Part shown: in pieces, positions 54,390 to 63,302 of the stretch
Layout: each line of letters begins with the position of its first letter
Numbering within the stretch: the stretch's first letter is position 1
NCBI GenBank assembly: GCA_963850205.1
Contig: CAWKKJ010000008.1
Span: 496,001-560,000 of the forward strand
From: JACVRW01 sp963850205
GTDB lineage: Bacteria; Actinomycetota; Thermoleophilia; Solirubrobacterales; Thermoleophilaceae
Reading direction: 5' to 3'
Length of the DNA: 64,000 nt
Position numbers and translations under genes: made by a program
Notes under the pieces: generated by a model
The model's input: the letters and a program-made list of their open reading frames with translations, nothing else
Database searches by the model: none
Told to the model about the DNA's origin: nothing

Positions 54390-54529
54390 GGCTTCCCATG
54401 CTGGCCGACAGCCGCCCTCGCGCCCATAGGGGCTAGAGACCATTGCTGGGCGCGTTGTCCCATCTGCGTCCGGTGGGATGCAGGCTGATACCCATTGCTG
54501 GCGAGCAAGTCGGCGTGGACTATTGGCGC

Positions 54530-54844
54530 ATGGTTCAGCTCGCGATCCGTTGCCAGCCCCGCGTGCCCGTCGCCGCTGATGAGCTCCAGGGCTGGCTCGA
54601 ACGTCAGGTGGAAGAGCTTCGCGTGGAGGCGCCGCACGCCACCGTGCGACTGTCGCGCCTGACGCAAGGAGGGCCGAGTGCCGAGCTGGACATTGGCTGG
54701 CTGGTCGAGCTCGAAATCGGCGAGGACGAGCCGCTACTTGTGGGGCATGGGCTGGCTCACGCGCTCAGGGACATGCGGCTGCTCGGCCTCGAGCCGACCT
54801 TGCTGGCCCCGAGCGGCACATCGACGAACGGGAGAGCGGCGTGA
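54530..54844 (+). CDS. conserved hypothetical protein, 104 aa
   Basis: Starts at MVQLAIRCQPRVPV. ELQGWLERQVEELRVEAPHATVRLSRLTQG and DIGWLVELEIGEDEPLL, with a final RDMRLLGLEPTLLAP, suggest a small alpha/beta fold. No signal peptide. The stop overlaps the next start (GTGA), so it is translationally coupled to the flavoprotein and may be a partner or regulator of it. Confidence 0.72.
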   Translation: MVQLAIRCQPRVPVAADELQGWLERQVEELRVEAPHATVRLSRLTQGGPSAELDIGWLVELEIGEDEPLLVGHGLAHALRDMRLLGLEPTLLAPSGTSTNGRAA

Positions 54845-56148
54845 CCACCGCAGGAACCTCACTGCAGGATGCTCGTCTCGATCCGGGCCGAGACGCCCTC
54901 CACGCTGCGCCCGCGGGAAGGGGCGGTCAGAACGACCGTGCCCGCGTGCTGATCGCCGGCGGGGGGGTCGCGGGGCTGGAAACGCTCTTGGCGCTGCGGG
55001 CCCTGGCGGCAGACCGCGTCGACATTACGATCCTCGCGCCGGAGTTGAGTTTCGTCAATCGCTCGATGGCCGTTGAGCAGCCGTTTAAGACCCAGCGGGC
55101 GCGCGGCCTCAGGCTGGAGAACACCGCGGCCGAGCTCGGCGCTCGCTGGCATTGTGGAGCACTCGACCGCGTGGAACGCGATCAGCACCGCGTGATCACC
55201 AAGGATGGCTTGGAGCTTCCCTATGACCGACTTGTGCTCGCCCTGGGTGCCCACCCCGACCGCGAATGGCACTCAGAAGGGGTACTGACCTATCACGGCG
55301 GGCGCGATGGTCCCAGCTATCGGTTGCTCCTCCACCAGCTACGTGAGGGTCGGTTCAGCAAGGTGGCGTTTGTCAAGCCCGCTGGGGCGAGCTGGCCGTT
55401 GCCTGTGTATGACCTGGCGTTGATGACCGCAGCCGATTGCGCCGCGCACAACCGCTCAGAGGTCGAGCTGAGCCTGATCACCCCCGAGGATGAGCCCCTT
55501 GAGATCTTCGGCCACGCCGCCAGCGCCGCGATCCGCCAGCTCCTGGGCGACTCCGGCGTGGCTTTGCACACGAGCAGCTACGCCGTACCGAATCCCTCAG
55601 GACGACTGAATGTTTTTCCCGGCGACCGGTCCCTGGCCGTTGACCGCATCGTCACCGAACCACGCCTGGTCGGTCCATCACTGCGCGGCATCCCCTGCGG
55701 ACGCGACGGATTCATCCACACTGACGCTCACGGTCGAGTTCCCAACCTGGACGACATCTTTGCCGCGGGTGACGCGACCACCTTCCCGATCAAACAGGGC
55801 GGTCTCGCCGCCCAGCAGGCCGATGCCGTCGCGGAGACGATCGCCGCCTCAGTTGGTGCGGACATCGACCCACAACCATTTCGGCCGGTTCTGCGCGGAG
55901 TGCTGCTGACCGGCGCCCCGGCGCGCTACCTACGCGCGGACATCAGCGGCTCTGCGGGCGACGAGTCGGTCGTCTCGGAGGAACCCCTTTGGTGGCCTCC
56001 TAACAAGCTCTCTGGCCGCTATCTCGCCCCCTATCTCAGCAGCCAGGTTGGGGACGCCGCCGACGTGATGCCCCAAGACGAGCAGGCGATCCCGGTCGAG
56101 ACCACGCTCGACCCCGTGGCACCTGCCGAGCGGCGGCGAGGCCGCTGA
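54841..56148 (+). CDS. NAD(P)/FAD-dependent oxidoreductase, SQR/NDH-2-like
   Basis: 435 aa. FAD-binding IAGGGVAGLETLLAL follows a ~35-residue N-terminal extension. The middle LVLALGAHPD and late GDATTFPIKQGGLAAQQAD motifs are typical of sulfide:quinone reductase/NDH-2-like flavoproteins. The characteristic SQR cysteine pairs are not evident, so sulfide is not assured as substrate. There is no clear NADH motif in the middle. It probably passes electrons to quinone, in line with the oxidase and redox genes nearby. Confidence 0.83.
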   Translation: MTTAGTSLQDARLDPGRDALHAAPAGRGGQNDRARVLIAGGGVAGLETLLALRALAADRVDITILAPELSFVNRSMAVEQPFKTQRARGLRLENTAAELGARWHCGALDRVERDQHRVITKDGLELPYDRLVLALGAHPDREWHSEGVLTYHGGRDGPSYRLLLHQLREGRFSKVAFVKPAGASWPLPVYDLALMTAADCAAHNRSEVELSLITPEDEPLEIFGHAASAAIRQLLGDSGVALHTSSYAVPNPSGRLNVFPGDRSLAVDRIVTEPRLVGPSLRGIPCGRDGFIHTDAHGRVPNLDDIFAAGDATTFPIKQGGLAAQQADAVAETIAASVGADIDPQPFRPVLRGVLLTGAPARYLRADISGSAGDESVVSEEPLWWPPNKLSGRYLAPYLSSQVGDAADVMPQDEQAIPVETTLDPVAPAERRRGR

Positions 56149-56172
56149 GTGGCCGTGGCACTGAGGTCTGTC

Positions 56173-56538
56173 TCAGCTTGGACCCTTCGGCAAGCCCCGC
56201 CGCAGGACCTCCGCGAGAACAACGGCGTCATTGTGCTCGGTGTCCTTGGCGGCGTAGACGAGCGTAAGCGTCGCCTCGCGCGCCCGGCGGCGGAGGGCCG
56301 TGAGTCGCGGGCGCTCGTTGCGGAGCTCCTCGATGTAGCGTCGGCGAAACTCCTCGAAGCGTGTCGGCTCGTGCCCGAACCACTGCCTGAGCCCCGCACT
56401 TGGAGACAACGCCTTCTCCCAGCTGTCGAGCCCGGCTTGCTAGTGCGAGACGCCTCGGGGCCAGAGTCGGTCGATCAGCACTCGATAACCGTCTCCGGAG
56501 GATGCCGGCTCGTAGACCCGCTTGATTTGGACGGGCAT
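56173..56538 (-). pseudogene. DUF488 family protein with in-frame amber stop
   Basis: 122 codons reading through a complete short-type DUF488 protein: MPVQIKRVYEPASSGDGYRV, IDRLWPRGVSH, then TAG (56440..56442), then QAGLDSWEKALSPSAG, FGHEPTRFEEFRRRYIEEL and LTLVYAAKDTEHNDAVVL. Everything on both sides of the stop matches the family, and no frame change is needed. Either a point mutation or a base error (most members have a charged residue here) interrupts it. Translation could restart at a TTG at 56409, making a truncated product. Confidence 0.75.
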
Positions 56539-56640
56539 GACCTCCCTCGCGTGGCGAAGCCAGCGATTGCTTGCACGCTATCTATTCCCGGGCCGAGCCT
56601 CGTCCAGTAAGAAATCGTGCGCGCGGGACGCAAACCTGGC

Positions 56641-57276
56641 ATGACCGTGAACGACGACCGCGTTTCCGCGTTGCCGTTGGCCGGGCCGTCCCAGCCAGAT
56701 ACTCGCCCCCGGCGCATTGACCGCTCCGCCGCGCAGCGCGCGGCCCGCGAGCTGCTGCGGGCCTTCGGCGTTGACGTGGAGTCCGAGGAGCTGGAGGAGA
56801 CGCCTCGCCGAGTGGCTGACGCCTACGCCGAGCTCTTATCGCCCCAGCCGTTTCGGGCCACCACGTTTCCCAACGACGACGGCTACGACGAGTTGATCGT
56901 CGCGCGGGGGATTCCGTTCCATTCGCTCTGCATGCATCACCTGTTGCCGTTCCACGGCGTGGCGCATATCGGGTATCTCCCTGGCGAGCGGATCATCGGC
57001 CTGAGCAAGCTCGGCCGCGTGGTCGAGTTCTTCAGTCGCGACCTGCAGATCCAGGAACGGCTGACCACGCAGATCGCCGATTGGCTGCAGCTCCAGCTCG
57101 ACCCCAAAGGCGTCGGTGTTGTCCTGGAGGCCGAGCATCTGTGCATGTCGCTGCGTGGCGTGCAGAAGCTCGGCGCCAAGACCGTGACCTCGGCGCTGCG
57201 CGGCCTCGTTCGCGAAGACCCCCGGACCCGCCAGGAGTTCCTGGCCCTGACCACGAGGACTGACCATGACCACTGA
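56641..57276 (+). CDS. folE: GTP cyclohydrolase I
   Basis: 211 aa from ATG 56641 (a GTG at 56617 is possible). The catalytic zinc ligands are present: Cys in SLCMHHLLPFHG, the adjacent His and the second Cys in EHLCMSLRG. GYLPGERIIGLSKLGRVVEFFSRDLQIQERLT is the core family motif. It converts GTP to dihydroneopterin triphosphate, the first step of folate/pterin synthesis. Its location in a redox cluster, away from other fol genes, is unusual. It overlaps the next gene by 11 nt. Confidence 0.93.
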   Translation: MTVNDDRVSALPLAGPSQPDTRPRRIDRSAAQRAARELLRAFGVDVESEELEETPRRVADAYAELLSPQPFRATTFPNDDGYDELIVARGIPFHSLCMHHLLPFHGVAHIGYLPGERIIGLSKLGRVVEFFSRDLQIQERLTTQIADWLQLQLDPKGVGVVLEAEHLCMSLRGVQKLGAKTVTSALRGLVREDPRTRQEFLALTTRTDHDH

Positions 57277-58510
57277 CCAGACCCACATCATCGTTGGCGC
57301 CAGCCTCGCCGGCGCCAAGGCGGCCGAGACGCTTCGCCAGGAGGGCTTCGGCGGGCGCGTCGTGCTGGTCGGCGCCGAGGACGAGCGCCCCTACGAGCGG
57401 CCGCCGCTGTCCAAGGACTACCTGCGCGGGGAGGTGGGGCGTGAGAAGGTCTATGTCCACCCCGAGGGCTTCTACGCCGAGCACGACGTCGAGCTGCGCC
57501 TCGGCCGCACAGCGGCGAGCCTGGACACGTCGAGTAGAGAGCTGACGCTCGACAACGGCGAGCAGTTGGGCTACGACCGGCTGCTGCTCACTACCGGCGC
57601 CGAGCCACGCCGTCTCTCGATTCCCGGCGCTGAGCTCGACGGGGTCCTGTACCTGCGCAGCGTTCGGGACTCGGACGTCTTGCGCGAACGGCTGGACCGG
57701 GGCGGCGCCGTGGTGGTGGTCGGGGCGGGCTGGATCGGGGCCGAGGTGGCTGCCTCGGCCCGTCAGCGTGGCCTCGAGGTCACGGTCCTCGATCCGGTCG
57801 CGGTGCCGCTGGAGCGGGTGCTGGGCGCCGAGGTCGGCGCCATCTACCGCGACATCCACACCGACCATGGCACAAAGGTGCTGATGGAAACGGGCATCGA
57901 GGCCTTCGAGGGGAACAAGGCCGTCGAGCGCGTGCGCACCAGCGACGGGCGCGCACTGGAATGCGACTTCGTCGTGGTCGGCGTCGGTGTGCAGCCGCGC
58001 ACCGCGCTCGCCGCCCAGGCCGGCATCGCGGTCGACAACGGCGTCGCCGTCGGCGAGCATCTTCAGACCAGCACGCCCGGCGTGTTCGCCGCCGGCGACG
58101 TGGCCAACGCCCAGCATCCCTTCTACGGCGAGCGGATCCGCGTCGAGCACTGGGCCAACGCGCTCAACCAGGGGCCCGTCGCGGCGCTCAACATGCTCGG
58201 CCAGGACAGCGCCTACGAACGCCTGCCGTACTTCTTCTCCGACCAATACGACGTCGGCATGGAGTACACGGGCTTCGCCCGCACGTGGGGCCGGGTCGTC
58301 TTTCGCGGCGATCCCGGCACGCGCGAGTTCGTCGCCTTCTGGCTGGTCGAAGACCGCGTCGTGGCGGGCATGAACGTCAACGTCTGGGACGTCACCGACC
58401 CGATCCAGCGCCTCATACGCGAACGCGTGCCCGTCGAAGACCGCCGTCTGGCCGACGCCGACGTACCGCTCGACGAACTCGCCGCCGGCGCGCGAGGCGG
58501 TGTCTCATGA
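57266..58510 (+). CDS. FAD-dependent ferredoxin/rubredoxin reductase-like protein
   Basis: 414 aa. FAD motif IIVGASLAGAKAAETLR, ERPYERPPLSKDYL (family signature), the NAD(P)-binding VVVGAGWIGAEVAASA and the second FAD motif GVFAAGDVAN. A C-terminal reductase domain follows (RVEHWANALNQGPVAALNMLG, FWLVEDRVVAGMNVN). It moves electrons from NAD(P)H to a ferredoxin or rubredoxin. No ferredoxin or P450 gene is adjacent. It is coupled to both folE and transaldolase by overlaps. Confidence 0.92.
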   Translation: MTTDQTHIIVGASLAGAKAAETLRQEGFGGRVVLVGAEDERPYERPPLSKDYLRGEVGREKVYVHPEGFYAEHDVELRLGRTAASLDTSSRELTLDNGEQLGYDRLLLTTGAEPRRLSIPGAELDGVLYLRSVRDSDVLRERLDRGGAVVVVGAGWIGAEVAASARQRGLEVTVLDPVAVPLERVLGAEVGAIYRDIHTDHGTKVLMETGIEAFEGNKAVERVRTSDGRALECDFVVVGVGVQPRTALAAQAGIAVDNGVAVGEHLQTSTPGVFAAGDVANAQHPFYGERIRVEHWANALNQGPVAALNMLGQDSAYERLPYFFSDQYDVGMEYTGFARTWGRVVFRGDPGTREFVAFWLVEDRVVAGMNVNVWDVTDPIQRLIRERVPVEDRRLADADVPLDELAAGARGGVS

Positions 58511-59635
58511 ACCGCCTCCAAGCGCTGCACGACGCCGGCGTCTCGATCTGGCTGGACACCCTCTCGCGCGAGCTGCTCGACAGCGGCGAGTTCGCCAGGC
58601 TGATCGCCGACTGCGCGGTGACCGGCGCGACTTCGAATCCCACCATCTTCGCCAAGGCCATCACCGGCTCCGACCGCTACGACGAGCAGCTCGACGCCGC
58701 CGTCGCCTCGGGAACGCTTGACCCGCAGGAGCTGTTTTTCGAGCTCGCGCTCGAAGACATCCGCCGGGCCGCCGACCTGCTCCGCCCCGCCTACAACGAC
58801 AGCGACGGACGCGACGGGTTCGTCTCCTTCGAATGCACCCCCGACCTGGCCGACGACACCCAGGGCCACGATCCGACAGGCACTCGAGCTCTGGGGGCGC
58901 CTCGACCGCCCCAACGTGATGATCAAGGTGCCCGCCACCGAGGCCGGCATCCCGGCGATCGAGGAGCTCACCGCCCGCGGCGTCAACGTCAACGTGACCC
59001 TGCTGTTCTCCGTGGCGCGCTACGAGCAGGTGATCGACGCCTACATCAGCGGCCTCGAGCAACGTCTGGCCGCCGGCGAGCCGATCGACGCGATCGCGTC
59101 CGTGGCCTCGTTCTTCGTCTCGCGCGTCGACGCCAAGGCCGACGCGCTGCTGCCCGCCGACTCGAGGCTGCGCGGACGCGTGGCGATCGCCAACGCGCAA
59201 CTCGCCTACGCACGCTACCTCGACCGCTTCAGCGACGACCCCTGCCTCGCCGATGACCGCTGGCGCAAGGTACGCGACGCAGGCGCGCGACCCCAACGAC
59301 CGCTGTGGGCCAGCACCGGCACCAAGGACCCGGCCTATCCCGACGTGCTCTACGTCGACAGGCTGATCACTCCCGGGGCAGTCAACACGATGCCCGAAGC
59401 CACGCTGCGCGCCTTCGCCGACCACGGCGACCTGCAAAACGCGGCCAGGGTCGTGGGTGTCGCCAACGCAACGCTGCGCCGAGCGCAGGACGCAGGCATC
59501 GACCTCGCCGCCATCACGGCCCAGCTCGAGCGCGACGGGGTGCGCTCCTTCTGCGACTCCTACAACCAGCTGCTCGCCTGCATCGAGACCAAGCTCGGAG
59601 CGACCCGCGCCGCATCCGGTCGCGCCAGCGTTTGA
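58507..59635 (+). CDS. tal: transaldolase, one frameshift
   Basis: Long-type transaldolase. LHDAGVSIWLDTLSRELLDSG, AVTGATSNPTIFAKAI and SFECTPDLADDTQ are in the first frame. TIRQALELWGRLDRPNVMIKVPAT with the Schiff-base Lys, FVSRVDAKAD, LWASTGTKDPAYPDVLYVD and TMPEATLRAF are in the next frame. A one-base indel near 58865 separates them. Repaired, it is about 375 aa, the usual length for this type. It belongs to the pentose phosphate pathway and supplies NADPH-linked carbon flow. It begins with an ATGA overlap. Its 3' end overlaps the antisense cox frame. Confidence 0.85.
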
Positions 59636-60900
59636 GCCGTCAGACGCCCCGCGGCGCGAGGGGCTGGGCGACGGTCTCGACGGGCCTGGACTCGGCTAGC
59701 GACCTCGCGCCGGATGTCCTTCATCGGCTCCAGGCTGCGCACTCTGGGGATGACGTCGAAGTTGTTGGGCGGCGGGGGTGATTGGGCGAACCACTCGAGC
59801 GTGTTGGCCTTCCAGGGGTCGTTGCCGGCCTTGCGGCCGTACTTGGCGCTCCAGAGCAGGTTCGCGACCACCATCACTACGCCGATGCCCAGAATGAATG
59901 AGCCGATGGTGGAGATCAGGTTGTAGGTCGATACGCCCAGCTCCTCGGAGTAGTCGTAGACGCGGCGGGGCATGCCCGACAGGCCGGCGGAGTGCTGGAT
60001 CAGGAAGGTGACGTTGAAGCCCACGAACATGGTCCAGAACGAGAGCTTGCCGAGCGCTTCGGAGAACATGCGGCCGGTGAACTTGGGAAACCAGTAGTAG
60101 AGCCCAGCCATGAGCGCAAAGGCGGAGCCGCCGAACAGCACGTAGTGGAAGTGAGCGACGATGAAGTAGGTGTCATGGACCTGCCAGTCCACCGGGAAGA
60201 CGGCCATCATCACCCCGGTGATGCCGCCGATCGGAAACAGGGCGAGAAAGCCGGCGGCGAACAGCAGCGGCGTCTTGAGGATGATCGACCCGCGCCACAG
60301 CGTTGCGAGCCAGTTGAAGATCTTAATCCCGGTCGGCACGGCGATCGTGAACGAGGACAGCATGAAGAAGGCCAGCACCACCGTCGCCGTCGGCGTGGTG
60401 AACATGTGGTGCGCCCAAACCAGCGCGCTCAGGAACGCGATCGCCACTGTGGAGACCGCGATCGCCTTGTAGCCGAAGATCGGCTTGCGCGCGAACACCG
60501 GCAGCACCTCGGAGATGATCCCGAAGGCGGGCAGCACCATGATGTAGACCTCGGGGTGGCCGAAGAACCAGAACAGGTGCTGCCACAACACCGGGTCGCC
60601 GCCGCCAGCCGGGTCGAACAAAGCGGTGCCGAAATGGCGGTCGGTCAACAGCATCGTCGCCGCCGCCGTCAGGGAAGGCAGCGCCAGGATCAGCAGGTAG
60701 CTGTAGACCAGGATCGTCCAGATGAACAGCGGCAGGCGCCCCCAGCTCATGCCAGGCGCGCGCATGTTGTGGATCGTGGCCACGAAGTTGATCGCACCCA
60801 ACATCGACGACAGGCTGGTGAGGTGAACCATGAAGATCCAGGCGTCGACCCCGCCGCCAGGCGTATAGGCGTCGTCTGGCAGCGGCGCGTACGGGAGTCG
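59560..60900 (-). pseudogene. cytochrome c oxidase subunit I, 5'-truncated
   Basis: Clear CtaD sequence from YAPLPDDAYTPGGGVDAW onward: WFFGHPEVYIMVLPAFG (CuB His and its cross-linked Tyr), VWAHHMFTT (CuB His pair) and HDTYFIVAHFHYVLFGG (heme a3 and heme a ligands), with the C-terminus ending in PRVRSLEPMKDIRRE. The ~150 N-terminal residues, with helices I-III and one heme a His, are absent. The frame upstream of 60900 is random. The 3' end runs past the usual terminus into the antisense of transaldolase. The protein cannot bind heme a normally, so I call it a pseudogene. No subunit II or III is adjacent. Confidence 0.82.
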
Positions 60901-61081
60901 GGCCGGTCGATTCTCCGCAGATCCATTGCACCGACCGCGCGTTTGAACTGGTCGGGGCCGCGCGACGCGCGGGCGCAGGGGTGGGGCCAAATGCCGGCTC
61001 GGATGCACATCAGAGCCGATTCCGCCGGTCGTGCCGCCACGGCAGCATGAAGGCACACCGGAAGATCGACAAGGAGGCGGC

Positions 61082-61579
61082 ATGGCCACACTCTGCAAGA
61101 CATATTCGACTGAGGCCGTGGCTCGACCCGTAGTGAGCGCGTTGAGGGCCGCTGACGCGCCGGCGCGGACTATCCGGTTGCTTACGGCCAGCCGGCTGCA
61201 CGACGTCCGCCGGGAGCCCCTCGGGGGGTTCGCCGGCCAGGTGGGCCCGAACGCGCCGGTCGGGACATACTCGGGCGCTGCGTGTCTGCGTTACCAGGGC
61301 AGAGGCGGCTTCGCCGGGAATCCCGACCGGCGGCGCCAGGGCTCCTACGCCGATGCCGACCGCTACGTGATCGTCACCTACGAAGAGGACGCCGAGTGGT
61401 CGCGGGTTGTAGACCACCTCGGATTCCGACGTTTCCTAGGCTCCGCCCTCGCGGGCGACGCCGCCGATCAGGTCGCCAACGAACTCCACTTGGGGCGCGC
61501 CGTCGTGCTTATCGAGGAAACCGCGATCGCCAGACGCGACGCCGACGGGCGGCTCGACGACCTGGGGCAAGCCGCCTGA
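61082..61579 (+). CDS. conserved protein of unknown function, possible general stress protein
   Basis: 165 aa from ATG 61082, with AAGGAGG 5 nt upstream. The N-terminal TLCKTYSTEAVARPVVSALRAADAP and IRLLTASRLHDVR resemble the alpha/beta start of YflT/DUF1269-type stress proteins. The C-terminal YVIVTYEEDAEWSRVVDHLGF continues in that style. No catalytic motif. It stands just upstream of the truncated cox gene's lost 5' end, on the opposite strand. Confidence 0.7.
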   Translation: MATLCKTYSTEAVARPVVSALRAADAPARTIRLLTASRLHDVRREPLGGFAGQVGPNAPVGTYSGAACLRYQGRGGFAGNPDRRRQGSYADADRYVIVTYEEDAEWSRVVDHLGFRRFLGSALAGDAADQVANELHLGRAVVLIEETAIARRDADGRLDDLGQAA

Positions 61580-61818
61580 GCATGGTCGGCAATGCCCCGA
61601 CCAGGGCGGCCCGTCGTGCAGCCGGCTGGGCGGCGTCGAGCTGGCGCGCCACAGAAGATCCTCGTAGTGCACACGCGCGGCAAGCCGCCATGACCGGTCA
61701 TGTCCAGCTAGCGGACAGGATCAGGGGGGGCGTGGTCGCGTGCCTGGGGTTGAACCCCAGTCGATGTGGGCATTGCGCCCCATGGTCGGGAACCTACCCA
61801 GCGACGACGATCGTCGGT

Positions 61819-62271
61819 ATGAATACTCCAGATCTCCACGACCGCGCGGCCGAGCTAGTCGAGGCCGCGGGAGCCTTCCACACGGCCGCTGGACAGCCGG
61901 GAAGCTACGCCGCAGCGCCCGACTCCCTGGCCTCGTTGGAGGAGGCATTGCAGGTGCTCAGCGCGGCTTGCTATCAGCTGGCTGCCGACGCCTCGCCGGG
62001 GATCGTCGAGAGGCGCCGTGGGCGCTTCTCGGAAGCACGCACATGGCGGCCCGTGGAACGACTCTCGCGCGAGCAAGAGGCTCGCCTGATGGGAACACTT
62101 CACGATGTCGGAGCGGGGTTCGCCCGCTGTGCTCGCACCTGTCGGGAGGGTCGAACCACGATTACGCCCATCATCTCCCGGCGCAGCAGCCGAGGAGTTG
62201 ACGATCAGCCCCGCGGCAACGAACGCTCACGCTTCGAAACAGGCAAACAGCCAGTCCAGCGCGTCGCGTGA
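61819..62271 (+). CDS. conserved hypothetical protein, 150 aa
   Basis: Helical protein from ATG 61819. DLHDRAAELVEAAGAFHTAAG, LEEALQVLSAACYQLAADA and LMGTLHDVGAGFARCARTCREG form the core. The last 40 residues are polar and probably disordered. No recognised domain. Cysteines near the end (RCARTC) could bind metal. It lies upstream of the paralogue gene at 62506. Confidence 0.68.
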   Translation: MNTPDLHDRAAELVEAAGAFHTAAGQPGSYAAAPDSLASLEEALQVLSAACYQLAADASPGIVERRRGRFSEARTWRPVERLSREQEARLMGTLHDVGAGFARCARTCREGRTTITPIISRRSSRGVDDQPRGNERSRFETGKQPVQRVA

Positions 62272-62505
62272 CTGAGTTCACGACTTATCCGCGGTCGTGC
62301 GGCCGCTCTTCGCTGCCCCGCGGTCGAAGGCCGTGCGAGGCCTAACGCCAATGAGAGTGAGGCGGATCGGCACCCGGCGATTGCTGCCGAGCCGGCGTTT
62401 GGCGCGGCGGACGCGCGGTTTGGTGCTCGGCGGCGTGTCGCTTCGCTGCCGTGTTGGTGTCACAGACGCAAGCTCGATCGTCAGCTGGCGCGGGGCGCCG
62501 ATCCG

Positions 62506-62877
62506 ATGCGAAGCGACGAGTTGAGCCTCCGCGTCGGGCAGCTCGGCTCGGCCGGCACGAGGGTGCGACTCGGCCATGCACTCCGCGAGGCGGTAGCACT
62601 GGCGAACGGCCATCGCCCCCCGCTCCTAACGACGCGACTGCGGCGCCAAGAAATCCGCGACAACGAAGAGCTACTGGTGGGGTTGGCCGACCGCATCCGT
62701 GACGGCGAGCCGCTCGGAGTGCAGGGGCTGGCGATCGCAGCCTGTCTCATCAGCGACCGCTCCAGTCCGCTGTACCGATCCGATGTGAGCGTCTCGCTCC
62801 CGGCCACAGTGTTGGAAGCGCTGGAGGCGCTCGAGCGCGGCCACTGGACCGCTAGCACCACCACGGCCAGTGGGTAG
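62506..62877 (+). CDS. conserved protein of unknown family (paralogue of 50184..50708)
   Basis: 123 aa, corresponding to the C-terminal core of the protein at 50184..50708: ELSLRVGQLGSAGTRVRLG, NEELLVGLADRIRDGEPLGVQG, AIAACLISDRSSPLYRSD and VSLPATVLEALEALE. It lacks the variable N-terminal extension of that protein. All-helical prediction, no known motif. See the other member for comparison. Confidence 0.72.
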   Translation: MRSDELSLRVGQLGSAGTRVRLGHALREAVALANGHRPPLLTTRLRRQEIRDNEELLVGLADRIRDGEPLGVQGLAIAACLISDRSSPLYRSDVSVSLPATVLEALEALERGHWTASTTTASG

Positions 62878-62925
62878 GCCGCTGGCGATCTCTGACCTCA
62901 AATGACCCAGGCTCAATGGAACTAC

Positions 62926-63300
62926 ATGATGGGAACGAAAAAGCGCACTTCAGCGGCAAGGCCACTTCCGAGCGTCCCGGTCGGACGTACCGCGGCCGTT
63001 GCGGCCCTGGTCCTGGCCGGATGCGCTACGGCGGCTTCGGGCCAAGAGCAGGTCGCGGTGGGCGAGCGAGCAGCTCCGGCCCGGCTCGCCGACGTCGCTG
63101 ACCAAGCAGCAGCGACCCGCAGCAAGGCCCACGTCGGACCGCTGCGGGCTATCAGACTCGCGACGGCGGCCGCCAATGGTGGAAGGGTCTTTGACCTGGA
63201 GCTCGCCAGGGAGCGCGGCTGGCTCCTCTGGGAGGTCGGCGTCGGGTCCTCTGGAAAGGCGTACGACGTCAAGCTCAACGCGCGGTCCGGCAAGGTGTAA
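62926..63300 (+). CDS. lipoprotein with PepSY-like repeat (first half of a split gene)
   Basis: 124 aa from ATG 62926. Lipobox VLAGC at the end of a signal peptide. After a linker comes one PepSY-like unit: LRAIRLATAAANGGRVFDLEL, WLLWEVGVGSSGKAYDVKLN, ARSGKV, then stop. The neighbouring frame, from 63303, carries a second unit with the same order of motifs. A single two-repeat lipoprotein interrupted by an indel near 63298 is the simplest reading. PepSY proteins act as protease-inhibitory or ligand-binding modules outside the membrane. Confidence 0.68.
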   Translation: MMGTKKRTSAARPLPSVPVGRTAAVAALVLAGCATAASGQEQVAVGERAAPARLADVADQAAATRSKAHVGPLRAIRLATAAANGGRVFDLELARERGWLLWEVGVGSSGKAYDVKLNARSGKV

Positions 63301-63302
63301 AA

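Noticed and set aside
61745..61765. CTGGGGTTGAACCCCAG, which looks like a tRNA T-arm
   Set aside because: It is a near-perfect palindrome with a one-base centre; no acceptor, D-arm or anticodon arm is present, so it is not a tRNA remnant.
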